Origin: Lycorma delicatula
Lineage: Eukaryota; Arthropoda; Insecta; Hemiptera; Fulgoridae
NCBI RefSeq assembly: GCF_047948215.1
Contig: NC_134461.1
Location: 90,106,245 to 90,170,244 of the forward strand
Direction of reading: 5' to 3'
Length of the DNA stretch: 64,000 nucleotides
Under the pieces are notes generated by a model. That model was not told where the DNA came from and ran no database searches. It was given only the letters and a program-made list of their open reading frames with translations. Shown one piece after another: positions 56,401 through 62,400 of the stretch (its first letter is position 1; each line of letters starts with the position of its first letter). A program made the position numbers and the translations under genes.

Positions 56401-59400
56401 CAACAAGAGGCAGTTCCCCTACAGTGATTATCCCCCTCTCTTTTCCCCTCCCCTTTCCATTATTCTTTCTTCCTTGGACTTAGGAGTTGGGTCAGCCATC
56501 CTGTTTCATTTGTGGCACCATGCTGGCACCATCTGGTAGCTGGCAGGTCAACTGTTTCTTTACTGGGACTTAGTGAAGATAATAATTCTATGTGCCAATA
56601 AAACTCTTCAACCAAAGTCTGGTTTCCTATTTAGAGGTTGCACAAAAAAAATTCTATTCCTAATTAATCAAATCAAACGTATATCATTTAATGCAATACT
56701 ACAACATCCATCATTAGATATATAATAGTAGTTCTGAGAATTCTGAGAACTGTAGACTTCTACTTTATCTGTACTAAATTTAACCAACTGACCATAGAAT
56801 AAATTGAATTAATGAAATAAAAATAAAAATTAATTACAAAACACAATCATCAATTATAAATGAATTCAGTCAGTGCAATAAATAATGCTACTACATAAGA
56901 AATATTATAATTTTTTTTATTTTATAAATAAGGTGTTTCATGAAAACAATAAAAATATGAATTAATGAAATCCAATGTAGGATTAAGTACAGGGTGTCCC
57001 ATATAAAACGCAACCCAACCTTATACTGGTAGGTATTGAAATAATAAAAAGGCATGTGTAAATGTAAATGTAATTTTTATTATTACCATCCATTACCTTA
57101 CATTTAGAGTAAATGTTGGAAGTGGCCGCCATCTTCTTGAATACAAGCTTCAATTCTTTTTACAGCGTTTCTTGCAACTTTTTTCAAAGTTTGTGGCTGG
57201 ATATTTAATACAGCTTGTTCAATATAGACTTTCAATCGTTCAAGTGTTCGTGGTTTGTTGCTGTAGGCTTTTTCTTTGAGGTAACCCCATAGAAAAAAAT
57301 CCGCCGCAGTCAAATCTGGAGATCTTGGTGGCCACAAGCCTCGACTGATAACACGATTACCAAAGAATTCCTCAATGAAATCAGAAGTTGAACCTGCGTA
57401 GTGCGATGTCACACCAACATGTTGTAGCCAGCAATGTCTGTCTTCCTCTTTCAAGAGTGCATTGAACTGAAATAAAATATCCTGATATCATTCTGCATTA
57501 ATGGTGTACTCGAAAAAAAATAGGACCGATTATTTTCTTCCGCGATATTGCACACTACATGCCCAACTTCTGCGGGTGTAATTGTTTTTCGTGATAAACG
57601 TGGGGATTTTCAGCACTCCAAATTCGACTGTTTTGCCTGTTTAAGTAGGCTGTTTTGGCTGTTTGGCACGGTTTCATTTGGAAACCGTGCTTCATCTGTG
57701 AAAAATAACGAATCCATTACATTAATTCCCTCATGCAGAAATCGACGGAATCATTGACAATATTGTAGCCGTTTTTCTTTGTCAGGCTTAAGAAGTCGAT
57801 GAACCATTTGAATGCGATAAGGTTGTAATTGTAATTGTTTGGTCACCCGATGAACAGTTGATTTAGACAAATTAATTTCAGCAGACAAACGTCTGATCGA
57901 TTTATTTGGCGAGGCGAGTAATCGATCTTTGATTTCAGTGACTGTATCTATATTCAACACTGACGCAGATCTTTTGTGTTCCTTGTTATTAACAGAACCA
58001 GTCTCTCTAAATTTTGCAACTAACCTTAATACTGATGTTTTGTTAGGAGCCGGTTTATCTGGGTACTTATGGCGAAACAAATCTTGCGCTGCAACCACTG
58101 ATTTCGTACTGAAGTACGACTCAACAATGAAAACATGTTCATCTAGCAAAAACACCATCTTGTCTCTAGCAATACACTGAACATTATGATTGCATTGTTG
58201 TTACTATCGGTAGCGTTCTACTGCGTCGCCGCAATGTTCAGATGTTGGACGAGTCCATTTCAGTAGCGAGTAGGGGAGGAAGCTTGATTTTTTAAATTTC
58301 ATGGATGAGTGATTGTTGGGTTGCGTTTTATATGGGACAGGACACCCTGTATTTGACCGTATTGAGAAAGAAATAATGCTATACAGCAGTAGAACTGACA
58401 TGTGGCTGCCGAGCTCAAACTTCATAAACCACATAAGAATCAAAACAGAAAGATATAGTTAAAACATAACCCCCCATCACTCGGTTAACAACTGTCAACT
58501 TAAATTACTTAGTAGTATATCTGCACTTTAATTTAATTAAATGTGAGTAATAATATTTAATATAATTGCAATAACAAACAAAAGAAACTTTTTTTAAATC
58601 ATATTCATTCTTTTTTCAACAAAATCCATGGCAAATTTAAATTTCATCAACTGATTTTTTGCACTCCCAAACCAATTTAGAACAGTTAACTAATACTTTC
58701 AGTTAGAATCCAATGATTAAAATTATGTTGGCAAACATGAGCACTCTGATCCAATCTAGTTAAAGCATCTTTCAATGAATTCAGAGGTATCCTGCAGCAT
58801 TATAGAATAATTACAAACTAACTGATAACAATTTTGATTATTTAACTAGTTATTTTCTAATCCCAGAAAAACATAACTTGATATTAAGAGAGATTTGATT
58901 TACCTTTAGTGTAACATCTTTTGCAGCTTGACCACTATCATTATGAACACAGATGTAACTTGAAAATGTTTCACCCAAATAAATATTACTGCACAAACAA
59001 AATATAAATAATCAAAACTACAATAATACTTCAAAACACACACACACAGTGTAAACATGTGCACGCACACGCACACACACACACACACAATCCAGAGAGA
59101 GAGATTTTATATGCATTAAGTTTGACATGAGCAATTTCAAAATTAATAATTTATTAATTACCAACCAAAATGTTCAGAAGTTAACAAATATGAATGTCAT
59201 CATCATCTGGCATTCTGCCTGGTAGCAGGTCTCATATCTGCTGTCTCCATCCCTTCCTGTCTCATTATCCTTTGTCCCCATGTACTTCCAATCTTCATCT
59301 CATCTATTAACTTCATCCTTCTTCTTCCTTACTTCCTATCTTCTTCTACTGACCCTTCCAATGCAGCTGTAAAAATTCCACTTCCTTTAACTATATGTCC

Positions 59401-62400
59401 TAACCAGTTTCCTTTTCTTTTATGTACTTCCCTCATAAGCACAGTTTTTTAATCCTGTTCATTACTTCCTCATTCCTTACATTATCCACCTATCTTACAT
59501 AACATCCACATTTCAAAAGCTTCAATCTATTCCCTTTCCGTCTTCCTCTTCATCTATGCTTCACTTCCAAACTTAGTATTGTTGAATGTAATGCCTATCT
59601 GTCCTCACAATATTCAGAGAATTAATACAGTTAATTCACTGCACTGTAATGCATTCAAAACTGGAAATGTGGGTTTCATGTTAAATTTTAAGATAAGAAA
59701 TAAAATATATCATATTCTTAGATATTTCTTTTCTCTACTGATACTGACTAGGTGTATAAATGCTTTACTCTCTTTTACAATTATATTTTTATGGCAATAA
59801 TGTATAGTAACATAACATCTGTGATTTAGTGGTCCCGTTACTGATAATAATGCTAAATAAAGTTGAAATTATGTAATTATAAATAAATAAAAAAGGTTTA
59901 AGAACTGATTTACTTTGTTAATGGCTCATAATTTGCATATTGTAAACAACTTTAAAATTTAAAAATATTATTTGTAAATAGATTACTCTACCAAACAGAA
60001 CTGTTCAAGAATACAGCAAAATAAGAAAATAATGTGCAGTGATAACAAATGTACTTCATAATTCTCATGAAGTACATTTGTACTTCATGAGAATTATTTA
60101 ACCAAAAATACAATCTATTCATAGCTAATGAAAAAAAAAAAAAATTGATATAAATCACCATTTTCTAGTAAAATTTTGTGTTTGGATGGCTTAGCACTTA
60201 TAATTATCATAGTTAACAATAGTTTCCCCCTTCCCAGTGAATCTTTTACAAATTAATTTCTTTTCATTGTACAGGGTCAATATAAAAGGATGGTGAGGTT
60301 TAAGGCATGAACTAAATAAAAACAGAAATGCTTAGTTATACTGTTTTATTTGAAAACATTTCCATTTCAAATAGTTTTTTTATGTAATCAATAAATTTTT
60401 CAATATGCATACTCTTCATAGATTGTTAAATCCCCAATCAATATTCACCTAAGTAAATTTTTCCTTAATTCTTTCCTTTAATTGATTTAGGTCATATAAT
60501 TTTTGCAGGTAAACATTGTTTTTAATCTACACCCATAAGAAAACATCACAAGGGATTTTAGGTCTGGACTTCTTGCAGAGCCTTCTCAACCTAACCATTT
60601 ATCTACAAATTTTTCATTCAAAGCATAGTTAACAAATGAATTAAAATATAGTGGTGCAGCATCTTGTTAGAAATATATTTGATATCAACTTCATATCTGA
60701 GCCCCACGTTTGTGAAATGTTTTTATTAACACATCCATTAAGTGACTATTTTTTTTTAATTTCAATAGCAAAGTGGAAATGTTTTTCTGTACTAGAAAAA
60801 AATTTATTCTTACAGTAGCTGAACCTTTTAGGTATGCAAGTCCTACCTTTTACAAAGAACTGTATGAAGTTGCTTTTTGGAAATTTTAACCTGAGGTTTC
60901 AACAATCAATGGATTTATTAAGATTTCTGATTGACATTTTCTAATCTGTTCAACACATTCTTCTCATATTGGTGCCCTTCCAAGCGATTTGGCAATTACT
61001 GTTTGAAATGAGATCCAGTTTCTTTGAACTGATTGAACCACTGTTTTCACGTGGTGACTCCTTTTCATATATATTTCAAATTGCACTGTGAAGTAAAATT
61101 ATTGACTTCAACATGCAACAATAAAAACTGTGCTTTTTCATGGATAGAAAGCATAGTAAACAAAGAAATACACCTTAGCAAAAATATAGACTAATGCAGT
61201 AGTTAAAATGGTGTTACAATAGCCTTTTGAGAGGAAGCTTTCAGTGCTACCAAAATAATTTCTCAAAATGTCCTTCATACCTTAATCTGAGCTACTGAAA
61301 TCCCACCATTCTTTTATAATGACATTGTATTATACTTTAGTTTTATAAGTAATATTTTCCCCCTTCTGATTTGAAGCTATGTAAATGACATATTATTTCA
61401 ACACAAGGGATACATTAATTTGTAGCTTTATTCTATTTATTTCTTACTTCTGTAAGACAAGTGATGGATCTGAAATACAAGAGGTGCCAATCACAGTTGC
61501 TTTCTGGAGAGCAATTACCTCCACTAAACAGCCAGCCCCTTAATGAACAGATCAAAATTATCACTTGTAGGCTGAATACCATTTACATTTTAGTGAACTT
61601 AGCATGCTGATATACAATTGTACATTTAACTCAGCAAAGGATGGAAGAGACCACTTCACTCCTTGCATTCCTTGGTAAGCCTGCTACAGAATGCTTGTCA
61701 TTTTTCACAGCAACTTTTCTTATGTCAGTCACCTCTATCAAATGGTTACACCACTTAATATGTAACTATAATCAGTGTTTAAAGAAACAAAATGTAATTA
61801 TGTTTACCAAAGAGTGGATTTTATGAAATTAATTGCTAACAGAATATTTTAAGGACCAGAACAAACTGATAATCAAAGAAGAACATATGAATGTATCACA
61901 GGACATAACTGTAACATATCAGTATTAAGAAATCATAATTTAGAAAAATTGTATACTTGTTTACAACACATCGATATCAGAAAATTTATGGTAAGAATTT
62001 TATTTAAAGGTAAACAATTTTTCTTCTATTAAACAAATAATAAATAAGGTTTATTGGTAATAAAGGAATGTTTCCAAAACAGAAAAAATATATGAGATAA
62101 GCACAAAAAATTAGATAGACAGACATTTTATAATTTATTTAATGCTTGAATAAATTCAATATACTTATTTTCGCTTCATTCACAACTTCTTTCCACCCCT
62201 TTCAAAAAAGAAAAAGAAACTTTTTATATGTAATTCAATAAAGATATCACTGTTAAAAATACTAAATAAAAACTAGGATGAAGGAGGGTTTTCAATGATT
62301 TGAAACACCAAACCTACAAGTATCTCACCATCTCAAAACCATACTATGTACTACTAAGTGACATGTCCCTTACAGTAACATTATTATCGTTTACTCCTGT

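Noticed and set aside
57548..58180. + strand open frames over the 57-58 kb element
   Set aside because: Antisense of the transposase read on the - strand.
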